A DNA stretch of 7,761 nt from Oscillospiraceae bacterium (GCA_031261245.1 JAISKU010000146.1:1-7761), one strand, 5' to 3'; shown: positions 1 through 5,952, counted from the first letter of the stretch. Notes: generated from the sequence alone by a model not told the origin. Numbers and translations are program-made.

Positions 1-661
1 CCGCGCTGAATTTCGCGCTCTCCCGTCCTTCGGCGTTGAACGCCTTCACCACGCGCACGCCGGTCAAAAACTCGCGGGAAACCTCGTTAAGCCTGTCAAG
101 CCGCGTCTGCAGCCGCCCGTAGCGCGGGTACCCGAGCCTCATGTTCGCCGCGATCAGGCCCGCGCACACGACGAGGATGGCGCACATCACAGGGAGCTGG
201 GCCGGGGTCTGGACGACCAGCAGCGCCACCGCCCCGATGCACAGGATCGGCACCTTGAGCAGGATGCGCATGATGCCGTTCACGAAATTCTGTATCTGCG
301 TGACGTCGTTCGTGATCCGCGTGATTATGGACGAGGTTTGCAGACGGTCTATATTCTCGTGCGAGAGCGTCTGCGTCTTTTTGTACAGGTCGCCGCGAAG
401 CTCCCTGCCGATCTGCTGCGAGGTCGTGCTCGCGAAGATATTGCGCATGACCGCGCCGACGGCGCCCACGGCGGTGATCGCGAGCATTATCGCGCCGTAG
501 CGCATTATCGCCGAAATGTCGAGGTTCGCGACGCCCCTGTCCACGATGTCCGCCATAAAGGTAGGCTGCAGCAGCTCCGCGAGTGTCTCAAGGGTCAAAA
601 ACAGCACACCGAGGAGAAAAACCCCGATATGCTTTCCAAGATATCTTACAATCAGCTTCAT
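1..661 (-). CDS. ABCB-type ABC exporter subunit, N-terminal membrane part (partial)
   Basis: This is the first 220 codons of an ABC transporter half-molecule, cut by the left window edge. Reading leftward from ATG 661-659 the protein starts MKLIVRYLGKHIGVFLLGVL and shows the usual exporter membrane domain: a first helix at about residues 12-34 ending in the family-typical stretch LLQPTFMADIVDRGV, a second helix at about 50-72, then the cytoplasmic loop with QQIGRELRGDLYKK and the ITRITNDVTQIQNFV stretch, helices 3-4 at about 130-175, and the second coupling region EFLTGVRVVKAFNAEGRE near residue 200. The ATPase domain must lie beyond the edge. The start is only 3 nt after the stop of the LysR gene, and its Shine-Dalgarno site (GAGGTG, 673-668) lies inside the end of that gene, so the two are probably cotranscribed and translationally coupled. 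Such subunits often work as heterodimers exporting drugs, lipids or peptides; the substrate cannot be told. Confidence 0.93.
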   Translation of the reverse strand, partial: MKLIVRYLGKHIGVFLLGVLFLTLETLAELLQPTFMADIVDRGVANLDISAIMRYGAIMLAITAVGAVGAVMRNIFASTTSQQIGRELRGDLYKKTQTLSHENIDRLQTSSIITRITNDVTQIQNFVNGIMRILLKVPILCIGAVALLVVQTPAQLPVMCAILVVCAGLIAANMRLGYPRYGRLQTRLDRLNEVSREFLTGVRVVKAFNAEGRESAKFSA

Positions 662-664
662 ACG

Positions 665-1564
665 CTACACCTCAGGCTCGCCATTCGGCCTATAGCCGCT
701 CAGGGAGGTCGTGAGAGGCTCAAAATCTATCTCGTTGATTACCTTCATGAAATCGTCAAACGCGGAGTTGTGCGGCGCGGCCTTGTTCCACAGCAGATAT
801 GTGGGGGAGGTCAGCGGCGGGGAAAACGGCAGTATCACCATGTCGCCCCACGCGGAGCACACGTTCGACGGCAAAATCGCGTGGGCGTACCCGTTTTCGA
901 CGGCGATTCTGACCATCTCCGGCTCTCTCGTTGACAGCACGACCTTTTTGTACTTGTAGAACGGCGGCGGCAGCGTCTCAAGAATCGCCACGGACATCGT
1001 GCTCGTATCGTCGAGCGTTATTTCTTTTGCGTTTGCGTGCACGCTGTTTTTCGGGGCGCAGAGCACCCACTGGGCGTTGTAGAGGAACAGCGAGCCGAGG
1101 AGCATGGTGGTGTTGCCGAGTATCGGGGATATGGCGGTGTCGAGCAGACCGTCGATGATGAGCTTTGAGGCCTTTTCGACCTGAATACTCTCGATGGTCA
1201 TGTTTATGTCAGGGTACATCTCGTGAAACTTGCGGTATACGAGGGAGTAAAACCACCCGCCGCCGGCCTCAAGTATGCCGACGCGCAGGTCGCGCGGCTC
1301 GTTGAAATCCATGCTGCGCAGCTTTTTTATGGTGATGTCGTACGTCCTCGCGAATTCGTCGAGCATACCGTACAGTATTGCGCCCTGCTTCGTGGGCGTT
1401 ATGCCGCTGCTTTTTCTGTCGAACAGGCTTACGCCGATAGCGCGCTCAATCTCGCTTATGGCGCGGGAGATGACGGGACGGGAGACGTAAAGCTCCTCGG
1501 AGGCAGTAGTTATACTGCCGTGCCTGTACACCGCAAAAAAATACTGTATCTGTTTTTCAGTCAT
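665..1564 (-). CDS. LysR-type transcriptional regulator
   Basis: A full-length LysR-family protein of 299 residues. The N-terminal winged helix-turn-helix is clear at about residues 1-62 (MTEKQIQYFFAVYRHGSITT, then the recognition helix VSRPVISRAISEIERAIG and the LFDRKSSGITPTKQG wing). The rest, about 90-290, is the periplasmic-binding-like effector domain. The frame stays open to an ATG at 1591, but I chose the ATG at 1564-1562: family members begin just before this helix, and a good promoter places the transcript start near 1594, which would leave the upstream ATG without a ribosome site. The ribosome site before 1564 is poor (only a G-rich GGGGC run). Downstream lies the ABC exporter at 3 nt; divergently upstream lies the LinD-like operon. 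LysR proteins commonly regulate themselves and a divergent gene, so both neighbours are candidate targets. The effector is unknown. Confidence 0.93.
   Translation of the reverse strand: MTEKQIQYFFAVYRHGSITTASEELYVSRPVISRAISEIERAIGVSLFDRKSSGITPTKQGAILYGMLDEFARTYDITIKKLRSMDFNEPRDLRVGILEAGGGWFYSLVYRKFHEMYPDINMTIESIQVEKASKLIIDGLLDTAISPILGNTTMLLGSLFLYNAQWVLCAPKNSVHANAKEITLDDTSTMSVAILETLPPPFYKYKKVVLSTREPEMVRIAVENGYAHAILPSNVCSAWGDMVILPFSPPLTSPTYLLWNKAAPHNSAFDDFMKVINEIDFEPLTTSLSGYRPNGEPEV
668..673 (-). promoter_or_regulatory. Shine-Dalgarno site of the ABC exporter gene
   Basis: On the minus strand the sequence GAGGTG is followed by TAGCGT and then ATG. The ribosome site therefore sits on the last sense codons of the upstream LysR gene, 6 nt before the exporter start. 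This fixes the exporter start and argues for coupled translation. Confidence 0.7.
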
Positions 1565-1584
1565 AGCCCCGCCCCCGTGTCCTC

Positions 1585-1595
1585 GTCTCATTTGC
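1585..1595. repeat. 11-bp direct repeat, copy 1 (candidate operator)
   Basis: The plus strand reads GTCTCATTTGC. The identical 11 bases recur at 1630-1640, a 45-bp offset. This copy covers the predicted transcription start of the LysR gene, a position where a bound regulator would block initiation. That it is an operator is inferred from position and repetition only. Confidence 0.5.
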
Positions 1596-1600
1596 TACAC

Positions 1601-1629
1601 ATTATACACGTGAAAACGGAAATTTGCAA
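1601..1629 (-). promoter_or_regulatory. Sigma-A type promoter of the LysR-exporter operon
   Basis: Minus-strand -35 TTGCAA (1629-1624), a 17-nt spacer, and a perfect -10 TATAAT (1606-1601). The predicted start near 1594 gives a leader of about 30 nt to the ATG at 1564. The -35 overlaps one ATTTGC word, and an 11-bp direct repeat sits directly upstream of the -35 and over the predicted start site. Confidence 0.65.
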
Positions 1630-1640
1630 GTCTCATTTGC
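1630..1640. repeat. 11-bp direct repeat, copy 2 (candidate operator)
   Basis: Second exact copy of GTCTCATTTGC, immediately upstream of the -35 of the LysR promoter. Its ATTTGC core (1635-1640) also forms an inverted pair with GCAAAT at 1662-1667, separated by 21 bp. Further ATTTGC/GCAAAT words lie at 1622-1627 and 1749-1754, with a near match GCAAAC at 1682-1687, so the divergent region is enriched for this hexamer. Confidence 0.5.
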
Positions 1641-1694
1641 CGGCGGTTCACAGCTACAGTAGCAAATATGATACGGTTGGAGCAAACTATCTAC

Positions 1695-1723
1695 TTTACA
1701 ATGGCGGTATTGTGGGTTATTAT
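1695..1723 (+). promoter_or_regulatory. Sigma-A type promoter of the LinD-like operon
   Basis: Plus-strand -35 TTTACA (1695-1700), a 17-nt spacer, and -10 TATTAT (1718-1723), each one base from consensus. The predicted start near 1730 gives an AT-rich leader of about 100 nt. GCAAAC at 1682-1687 lies just upstream of the -35, where an activator or repressor could bind. I see no riboswitch-like structure in the leader. Confidence 0.55.
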
Positions 1724-1831
1724 AAGCTAAATATTGCTATATTATGTGGCAAATTATATGCATAATATACAAATATCAGGTAAAATCGAGATTGCGGCCA
1801 AAAATAAAAAGAGAATGGAGTTTTGATTCTG

Positions 1832-3874
1832 ATGACAAACGTAGAAAAGCTCACCTCGCAATTTGCAGCCATTCCGCGAATTGAAGAGACGGGCCCGCAG
1901 CACGGGTACAACGGTACGCGCATGGCGCGCAAGGGACTTCGCACGCGGCTTATCCACGCGGTGCTGTGCGTGCTCGGGATTCTGCCGTTCGTGCTCAGTC
2001 TGGCAGGCGTGGCGGTGCCAAAGCAGCTGATTTCGGTCGGCTTCGGACTGATCGTCCCCGGCGGCGGCTTCATGGCGGCCGGAGGGCCGATCACCCTCGC
2101 GTTCGGCCTGTATATCTGCTTCTATCTGTGGAAGAAAAAGGCGATGTTCATACAGGACATTTTCGGGAGCTTTTTGGGTATCGCGGGCTTCTGGCTGCTC
2201 GGCGCTCTCGGCGGATTTCTCGCCGGGCTTGAGCTGCTTGTGCTGCCCAAGGACGCCACGACGGCGAAGACCATCGTGACGTATGTCTGTTACTGCGCGG
2301 CGGTCGTGTCGGCGTTTGTGCTGTTCGGCACTTATGAGCTGCGTGTGAAAAAGATGTATAAGCAGATGGACGAGGCGCGCGCGAAGCGCATCCCGACGTT
2401 TAACGAGGCGATTACAGAGCTCGAGGAGCTCACCGCCGCGCCGATTGAGGGCGGAGTGGAGCTCGATGAGGAGCAGATTCTCGCCTCGCGCTTCTTCTTC
2501 GACGTGACGGTGAACCGCGAAAAGGGCGACATGTCCGGCTTTACGTCGCTGCGCAACTCCGCGGCGGGGCCCGACCTCTCGGCGTACCACTATCAGCTGT
2601 CGGCTTTCGGCTACGGCCTCATGCTGCTGCACGCGAAGTATCTGCCGAATTTCCAGGGGTATCTCAAGGACGCGCACCGCTTTTTGATTCAGCACTACTC
2701 GGATCCGAGGACGTGCGGATACTGGCCGAAAGAGGCGCTTACGGGGTACTTCTCAAAGAACCCCGACCCGATATACTACGCGGACATCATGCTGTCCGGG
2801 TGGATGATGCCCGTCGTCGCGGGCTTCTCCGACCAGTACGGCGACAAGGAGTTTGAGCAGGAGGCGGCAATCAAATTCCAGCCCTTCAAGGACAAACCGG
2901 AGCAGACCTACGACTACAGCAGCGAGGGGATAGTCAAGGTCATCCACCGCCAGCTCAACAACAAGGAGTTCCCGTACATGCTCATCCCGTGCGAGCCGCA
3001 CGTGTCGTTCCCGACGTGCAACTCTTTCGGGTTCCTCGGAATGCTGATGTTCGACCGCGACCACGGCACGCACTACTGCGAGGACGTGTGGAAGGATCTG
3101 TACGACAATCTGTGCTCCGAGTTTATCGAGATTGACGGCTCCATGGCGCTGCGCCGCCAGGATCAGTACGGGCTGCGGCATCTGCCGTCCTCACAGATCG
3201 GCTACAACGCGATGGCGGACGTACAGAATTACCTGCACTATCTGCCTATATTCCCCGGGCTCGCGCGGCGCAACTACGCGCTTATCCGCAAGCACGAGGT
3301 CGAGATACGCGACGACGGCGTGGCGTATGTCAAGGATACCCCGTGGGAGAAGATGGTGAACATGTTCACGCAGCAGCCCGACCCGTCGCTTCAGATGGGA
3401 CTGCTCGCGATGACAGCGGCGGAGTACGGCGACACGCAGCTCGTGGACGCGCTGCGCAAGGCGGAGACGAAGTACCTCAGCCGCTCTAACGAGCCGAATT
3501 CGTTCAAGTTCAAGGATGTGAACACGCTTACCGTCGCGTACTTCGCGTTCTCGCGGTTGTGCAAGAAGGGCTACTGGTCGGACGTCATCCTGCGGGGAAT
3601 GCCGGAGACGTCGAAAACCGGCCCGATTCTGACCGACTGCGCGTATCCGGACGTGATCGCGGCGAAGGCCGTCAGCTCCGGCGAGGATCTGGAGCTCGTG
3701 CTCTACAACGGCGCGGAGGCGGGCGAGCAGAGCATAAAGATCGAGCGTTTGAAGCCCGGCGCGGAGTACACGATCAACGGCGGCGACGCGTTTTCCGCCG
3801 ACGCGGACGGCGCGGCGACGCTGAGTGTGAACCTGAACGGCAGAACGCCGTTACATATCGAGAGGAAGGTGTAA
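1832..3874 (+). CDS. Membrane-anchored linalool dehydratase/isomerase-like protein
   Basis: A 680-residue fusion. Residues 1-38 are polar; helices follow at about 40-62, 66-100 (perhaps two), 109-137 and 147-167. A charged linker leads to an alpha-helical region, about 210-595, resembling the alpha/alpha-barrel of linalool dehydratase/isomerase (LinD, Pfam Ldi family). The best block is PCEPHVSFPTCNS followed by DRDHGTHY, which matches the LinD block CEP-x6-CNS and DRLHGTDY as I remember it. Cys387 and Cys396 stand exactly nine residues apart, as do the LinD active-site cysteines 171 and 180; Asp224 (FFFD) aligns with LinD Asp39. The LinD His129 position appears to be Trp324 in IMLSGWMM. Residues 598-680 look like a small beta-rich C-terminal domain. 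The ATG at 1832 is preferred (GGAG at 1817-1820, spacing 11 nt); an in-frame TTG at 1823 is too close to that site. It heads a three-gene operon. LinD acts on monoterpene alcohols; the substrate here is unknown. Confidence 0.8.
   Translation: MTNVEKLTSQFAAIPRIEETGPQHGYNGTRMARKGLRTRLIHAVLCVLGILPFVLSLAGVAVPKQLISVGFGLIVPGGGFMAAGGPITLAFGLYICFYLWKKKAMFIQDIFGSFLGIAGFWLLGALGGFLAGLELLVLPKDATTAKTIVTYVCYCAAVVSAFVLFGTYELRVKKMYKQMDEARAKRIPTFNEAITELEELTAAPIEGGVELDEEQILASRFFFDVTVNREKGDMSGFTSLRNSAAGPDLSAYHYQLSAFGYGLMLLHAKYLPNFQGYLKDAHRFLIQHYSDPRTCGYWPKEALTGYFSKNPDPIYYADIMLSGWMMPVVAGFSDQYGDKEFEQEAAIKFQPFKDKPEQTYDYSSEGIVKVIHRQLNNKEFPYMLIPCEPHVSFPTCNSFGFLGMLMFDRDHGTHYCEDVWKDLYDNLCSEFIEIDGSMALRRQDQYGLRHLPSSQIGYNAMADVQNYLHYLPIFPGLARRNYALIRKHEVEIRDDGVAYVKDTPWEKMVNMFTQQPDPSLQMGLLAMTAAEYGDTQLVDALRKAETKYLSRSNEPNSFKFKDVNTLTVAYFAFSRLCKKGYWSDVILRGMPETSKTGPILTDCAYPDVIAAKAVSSGEDLELVLYNGAEAGEQSIKIERLKPGAEYTINGGDAFSADADGAATLSVNLNGRTPLHIERKV
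3863..3869 (+). promoter_or_regulatory. Shine-Dalgarno site of the 48-residue membrane peptide
   Basis: AGGAAGG sits 8 nt before the GTG at 3878, within the last codons of the LinD-like gene. This strong, well-spaced site is the main reason to accept the short GTG-started reading frame. Confidence 0.65.
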
Positions 3875-3877
3875 GCT

Positions 3878-4024
3878 GTGCCCTGTTGTATTATAGCGGC
3901 GACGTTTATCGCGCTGTTCGTCGTGCGGTGGAAGTCGATAAAGGTCTATCTCGGCTTTGAGGTGGACGACGGCAACCCGTACGGCTGGAAGGAATACTGT
4001 GAGATCGACGATTTCGCGGATTAA
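3878..4024 (+). CDS. Small single-helix membrane protein, 48 residues
   Basis: A short frame starting with GTG 3 nt after the LinD-like stop, with a strong ribosome site. The protein starts MPCCIIAATFIALFVVRWK: two adjacent cysteines (3 and 4), one membrane helix at about residues 5-17, a basic RWKSIK stretch, then an acidic, aromatic tail (EVDDGNPYGWKEYCEIDDFAD). The basic residues after the helix suggest the tail is cytoplasmic. The end overlaps the next gene by 26 nt. I do not recognise a family. Its place between two membrane proteins suggests a small accessory subunit, but this is inference. The alternative is a chance frame, made less likely by the ribosome site and tight packing. Confidence 0.6.
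   Translation: MPCCIIAATFIALFVVRWKSIKVYLGFEVDDGNPYGWKEYCEIDDFAD
3987..3993 (+). promoter_or_regulatory. Shine-Dalgarno site deciding the GTG start at 3999
   Basis: GGAAGGA lies 5 nt before GTG 3999-4001. The frame is open further upstream to a TTG near 3957, but no ribosome site accompanies that, and the residues it would add are Arg/Thr-rich and unlike a membrane protein N-terminus. Confidence 0.6.
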
Positions 4025-4778
4025 CGCCACCGCGCTGCGGATTGTGATGCTCGTCGCGTTCGCGCTGTCGGTGATCTTTACGGTGTGGATGCTGCTCGCG
4101 CACAACCACATGCATCACGTGCTGCATATAGTGCACGTCACGCTAATCACGCTGACGTTTCTGCTGATTGCGCTGTACCTGATGAAGAGCGCGGAGATCG
4201 CGTCGCTCGCGGCGTACAGGGAGCTTAGGCGGCGGCTGGCGGTGGACAGGAGCGTCGCGCTGATAGAGTATCTGCCGGAGGAGGCGCCGATTTTCAACGC
4301 CTGCGCCGGGGCGCTCGCAAAGAGCGGGATTTACGTGAAGAGCCCGGCCGCGCTGAAAACGCTCTCGGCGCTGAAAACTGTCGCCGCCGACGGGAATTCG
4401 CCGGAGCGGGAGGGCTATGAGATCACAAAGCAGACGCTTTGGAGGATGGGCGTAGAGCTGTCGGACGACACGGAGGGCGCACCGATTTCCATCGTGCTCG
4501 GTGAGCTCGACCCGGGCTGCGACATCGTGATCACGCAAAACAAGATAACGCAGCTGCTAAAGGCGGTCTATATCAGCAGATTATATGTGGCGTGCCTGAA
4601 GTTCACGCGGTTGTTTCTGAGCGGCGCGGCGCTCGCGGCGGCGATACTGCTCGCGTTCGGCATGATTACGTACGCCGCGGCCGCGATTACGCTGTGGTCG
4701 GCGACGGTAGTGCTGACCGTGAAGCGGATTGAGCGCAGGACGACGCGAATGACGTTCGCGCAGATGTACGGCAACTAA
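3999..4778 (+). CDS. Membrane protein resembling a P-type ATPase without catalytic domains
   Basis: A 259-residue protein with membrane helices at about 11-33, 45-62, 202-224 and 226-241. Six histidines lie in the 12-residue loop 35-46 (HNHMHHVLHIVH). The middle follows P-type ATPase landmarks in order: PEEAP (93-97) where P2-type ATPases have PEGLP; then ALAKSGIYVKSPAALKTL, close to the stretch before the phosphorylation site; then Asp131 in ADGNSP where DKTGT is expected. Residues 174-193 (CDIVITQN...KAVYISR) resemble the hinge that precedes helix 5. The phosphorylation signature, the nucleotide-binding domain and the TGD and GDGxND motifs are all absent, so it cannot pump ions by the usual cycle. 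It may be a repurposed membrane scaffold or metal-binding protein, or a decaying remnant; the intact frame, good ribosome site and operon position favour a working gene. The relationship is my reading of scattered motifs and needs a profile search. Confidence 0.6.
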   Translation: MRSTISRINATALRIVMLVAFALSVIFTVWMLLAHNHMHHVLHIVHVTLITLTFLLIALYLMKSAEIASLAAYRELRRRLAVDRSVALIEYLPEEAPIFNACAGALAKSGIYVKSPAALKTLSALKTVAADGNSPEREGYEITKQTLWRMGVELSDDTEGAPISIVLGELDPGCDIVITQNKITQLLKAVYISRLYVACLKFTRLFLSGAALAAAILLAFGMITYAAAAITLWSATVVLTVKRIERRTTRMTFAQMYGN

Positions 4779-4794
4779 ATCACACGGATAAAAA

Positions 4795-4823
4795 GCGGGA
4801 GCGGTCGTTTTGACCGCTCCCGC
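4795..4823. terminator. Bidirectional intrinsic terminator
   Basis: A perfect 12-bp stem (GCGGGAGCGGTC, 4795-4806, with its complement at 4812-4823) around a 5-nt loop GTTTT. On the minus strand the stem is followed at once by TTTTT; on the plus strand by ACTGTTTT, a weaker tract. It lies between convergent genes and can end both the LinD-like operon and the QueG-like gene. Confidence 0.9.
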
Positions 4824-4841
4824 ACTGTTTTGAGCTTTGAG

Positions 4842-5744
4842 TTATATCTTTGCCTTGTCGGCGCCGTCGCTCAGGCCGCGCGACTTGAAATGCTTGCCCC
4901 AGTTTCCGGCGGGGCAGTAGGACAGGCATCTTCCGCAGTGCCACGACGAGATGCGCTGCAACCCCGCCTCGTCGCCGGGGTTCTTGTGGTGCGCCTCAAA
5001 CACGTCGCCGAGGGTGGGGTTCTCCGACGTGACCCAGTCCTCGGTGGCGCCGTATTCTTTGGTGAGCCTTTCCTCGACGATGAAGCACTTCGCCCAGTCG
5101 AGCTGGCAATACTCAGAGCGGACGCCGCCCATCTCCACGACCTTGGGGTTGCCGTCCTCGTATTTGCCCAAAGCGCCGGAGGGACAGACCTTTGTACAGA
5201 TGCCGCATTTTTCGGGGTTGCACAGCTTCTCCCCGCTGTACATGGGGTCGGGCTCCAGCTCGAGCGTCGTGAGAATGACGCCGAAGCGGTTGCGCGCGCC
5301 GAATTCCGGCGTGAGGACGATGCCCATCCACCCGAATACGCCGAGTCCCGCCGCGACGGCGGCGTGGCGCAGGCTTATCTGCGCGCCGTTCGTCATCGGA
5401 CCCGTGGAGCACGGCGTCGCGACCTCGCCGGCGTTCACCTCGATATGGCGCGCCACGGCGTAGCAGGCGTAGGTGAGCTCAAAATTCGGGATTATCGAGT
5501 AGCCGTAGGTTCCGTAGACGCCCTTCATCTGGGTTTTGCCGTCCTCAAACGCGCGGAAATTCGCCTGAATGACGCCGTCCAGCAGCCGCACGCCGATCAC
5601 GATGGCGGATTTCGCCCCGGGCAGCACGTCGTGCGGGTGGCTGCCCTCCGGGGAGGTCGCGAAGCGGTCGATGCCCGCGACGCCGCACAAATCCATCCCG
5701 AGCGACTTCGCGAATTCCTTGATATCTGCCTTGCTTACTGACAT
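4842..5744 (-). CDS. QueG/RdhA-type double [4Fe-4S] protein (epoxyqueuosine reductase-like)
   Basis: A 300-residue cytoplasmic protein of the QueG/reductive dehalogenase superfamily. The N-terminal 165 residues match the corrinoid-binding part: LPGAKSAIVIGVRLL at 41-55 and AAGLGVFGWMGIVLTPEFGA at 131-150 followed by RNRFGVILTTLEL. Two ferredoxin-like cluster motifs follow: C175-x4-C180-x2-C183-x3-C187-P, and C270-x2-C273-x3-C277-P with Cys213 or Cys220 as likely extra ligand. There is no Tat or Sec signal, so it is not a classical respiratory dehalogenase. QueG converts epoxyqueuosine to queuosine in tRNA using cobalamin; true QueG is usually about 350-380 residues with a HEAT-like C-terminal part, which is missing here, and the LTPEFG wording is closer to RdhA. 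The specific reaction is therefore open. ATG 5744 follows GAGGAG (5759-5754) by 9 nt. It stands alone with its own promoter and shares a terminator with the convergent operon. Confidence 0.88.
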   Translation of the reverse strand: MSVSKADIKEFAKSLGMDLCGVAGIDRFATSPEGSHPHDVLPGAKSAIVIGVRLLDGVIQANFRAFEDGKTQMKGVYGTYGYSIIPNFELTYACYAVARHIEVNAGEVATPCSTGPMTNGAQISLRHAAVAAGLGVFGWMGIVLTPEFGARNRFGVILTTLELEPDPMYSGEKLCNPEKCGICTKVCPSGALGKYEDGNPKVVEMGGVRSEYCQLDWAKCFIVEERLTKEYGATEDWVTSENPTLGDVFEAHHKNPGDEAGLQRISSWHCGRCLSYCPAGNWGKHFKSRGLSDGADKAKI

Positions 5745-5793
5745 AAGTAACAGCTCCTCATCTTTTTAGTTTTTTATAAGTTCCCTTGTCTTT

Positions 5794-5822
5794 ATTTTGA
5801 ATGATTGGAACGACAATGTCAA
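5794..5822 (-). promoter_or_regulatory. Sigma-A type promoter of the QueG-like gene
   Basis: Minus-strand -35 TTGACA (5822-5817, perfect), a 17-nt spacer, and -10 CAAAAT (5799-5794, 4 of 6). The predicted start near 5787 leaves a leader of about 43 nt. A 9-bp odd palindrome, GACAATGTC (5812-5820 on the plus strand), overlaps the -35 and could be a repressor site, but it is short. Confidence 0.6.
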
Positions 5823-5891
5823 TAGGTTTTTATTTGCGGCGGCGCAATATATATATTTTTGCAAAATATATCATTTTCTGTCGGAATAGTG

Positions 5892-5897
5892 TATTAT
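5892..5897 (+). promoter_or_regulatory. Possible -10 of the L,D-transpeptidase gene
   Basis: TATTAT about 55 nt before the preferred start at 5953, in a very AT-rich stretch (5848-5900). I find no acceptable -35 at the right distance, so this is weak. If correct, the ATG at 5896 lies inside the -10 and cannot be the start. Confidence 0.3.
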
Positions 5898-5952
5898 GTA
5901 TTTAGATATTTATTTATGCGGAGCCGTAGACCGACGCGGAACGGGTGATGTG

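Noticed and set aside
1565..1591. Nine-codon N-terminal extension of the LysR regulator from ATG 1591
   Set aside because: It would add MRRGHGGGA, which is unlike the family, and the start lies about 3 nt from the predicted transcript start with no room for a ribosome site.
1754..2695. A 313-codon open frame on the minus strand opposite the LinD-like gene
   Set aside because: Its translation is Arg/His/Glu-rich with no domain, and it mirrors the GC-rich codon pattern of the convincing plus-strand gene. It would also cover the promoter-side leader.
4830..5741. A 303-codon plus-strand frame opposite the QueG-like gene
   Set aside because: It is an almost exact shadow of the minus-strand gene, has no ribosome site, starts beside a terminator, and encodes a low-complexity Ala/Arg/Val protein.
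5834..5847. Small inverted repeat TTGCG-GCGG-CGCAA between the QueG-like gene and the transpeptidase
   Set aside because: Arms of only 5 bp with no T-tract; too short to call a terminator or operator.
5896..5952. Nineteen-codon N-terminal extension of the L,D-transpeptidase
   Set aside because: No ribosome site precedes it, it is AT-rich leader-like DNA, and it would place charged residues ahead of an otherwise normal signal peptide.
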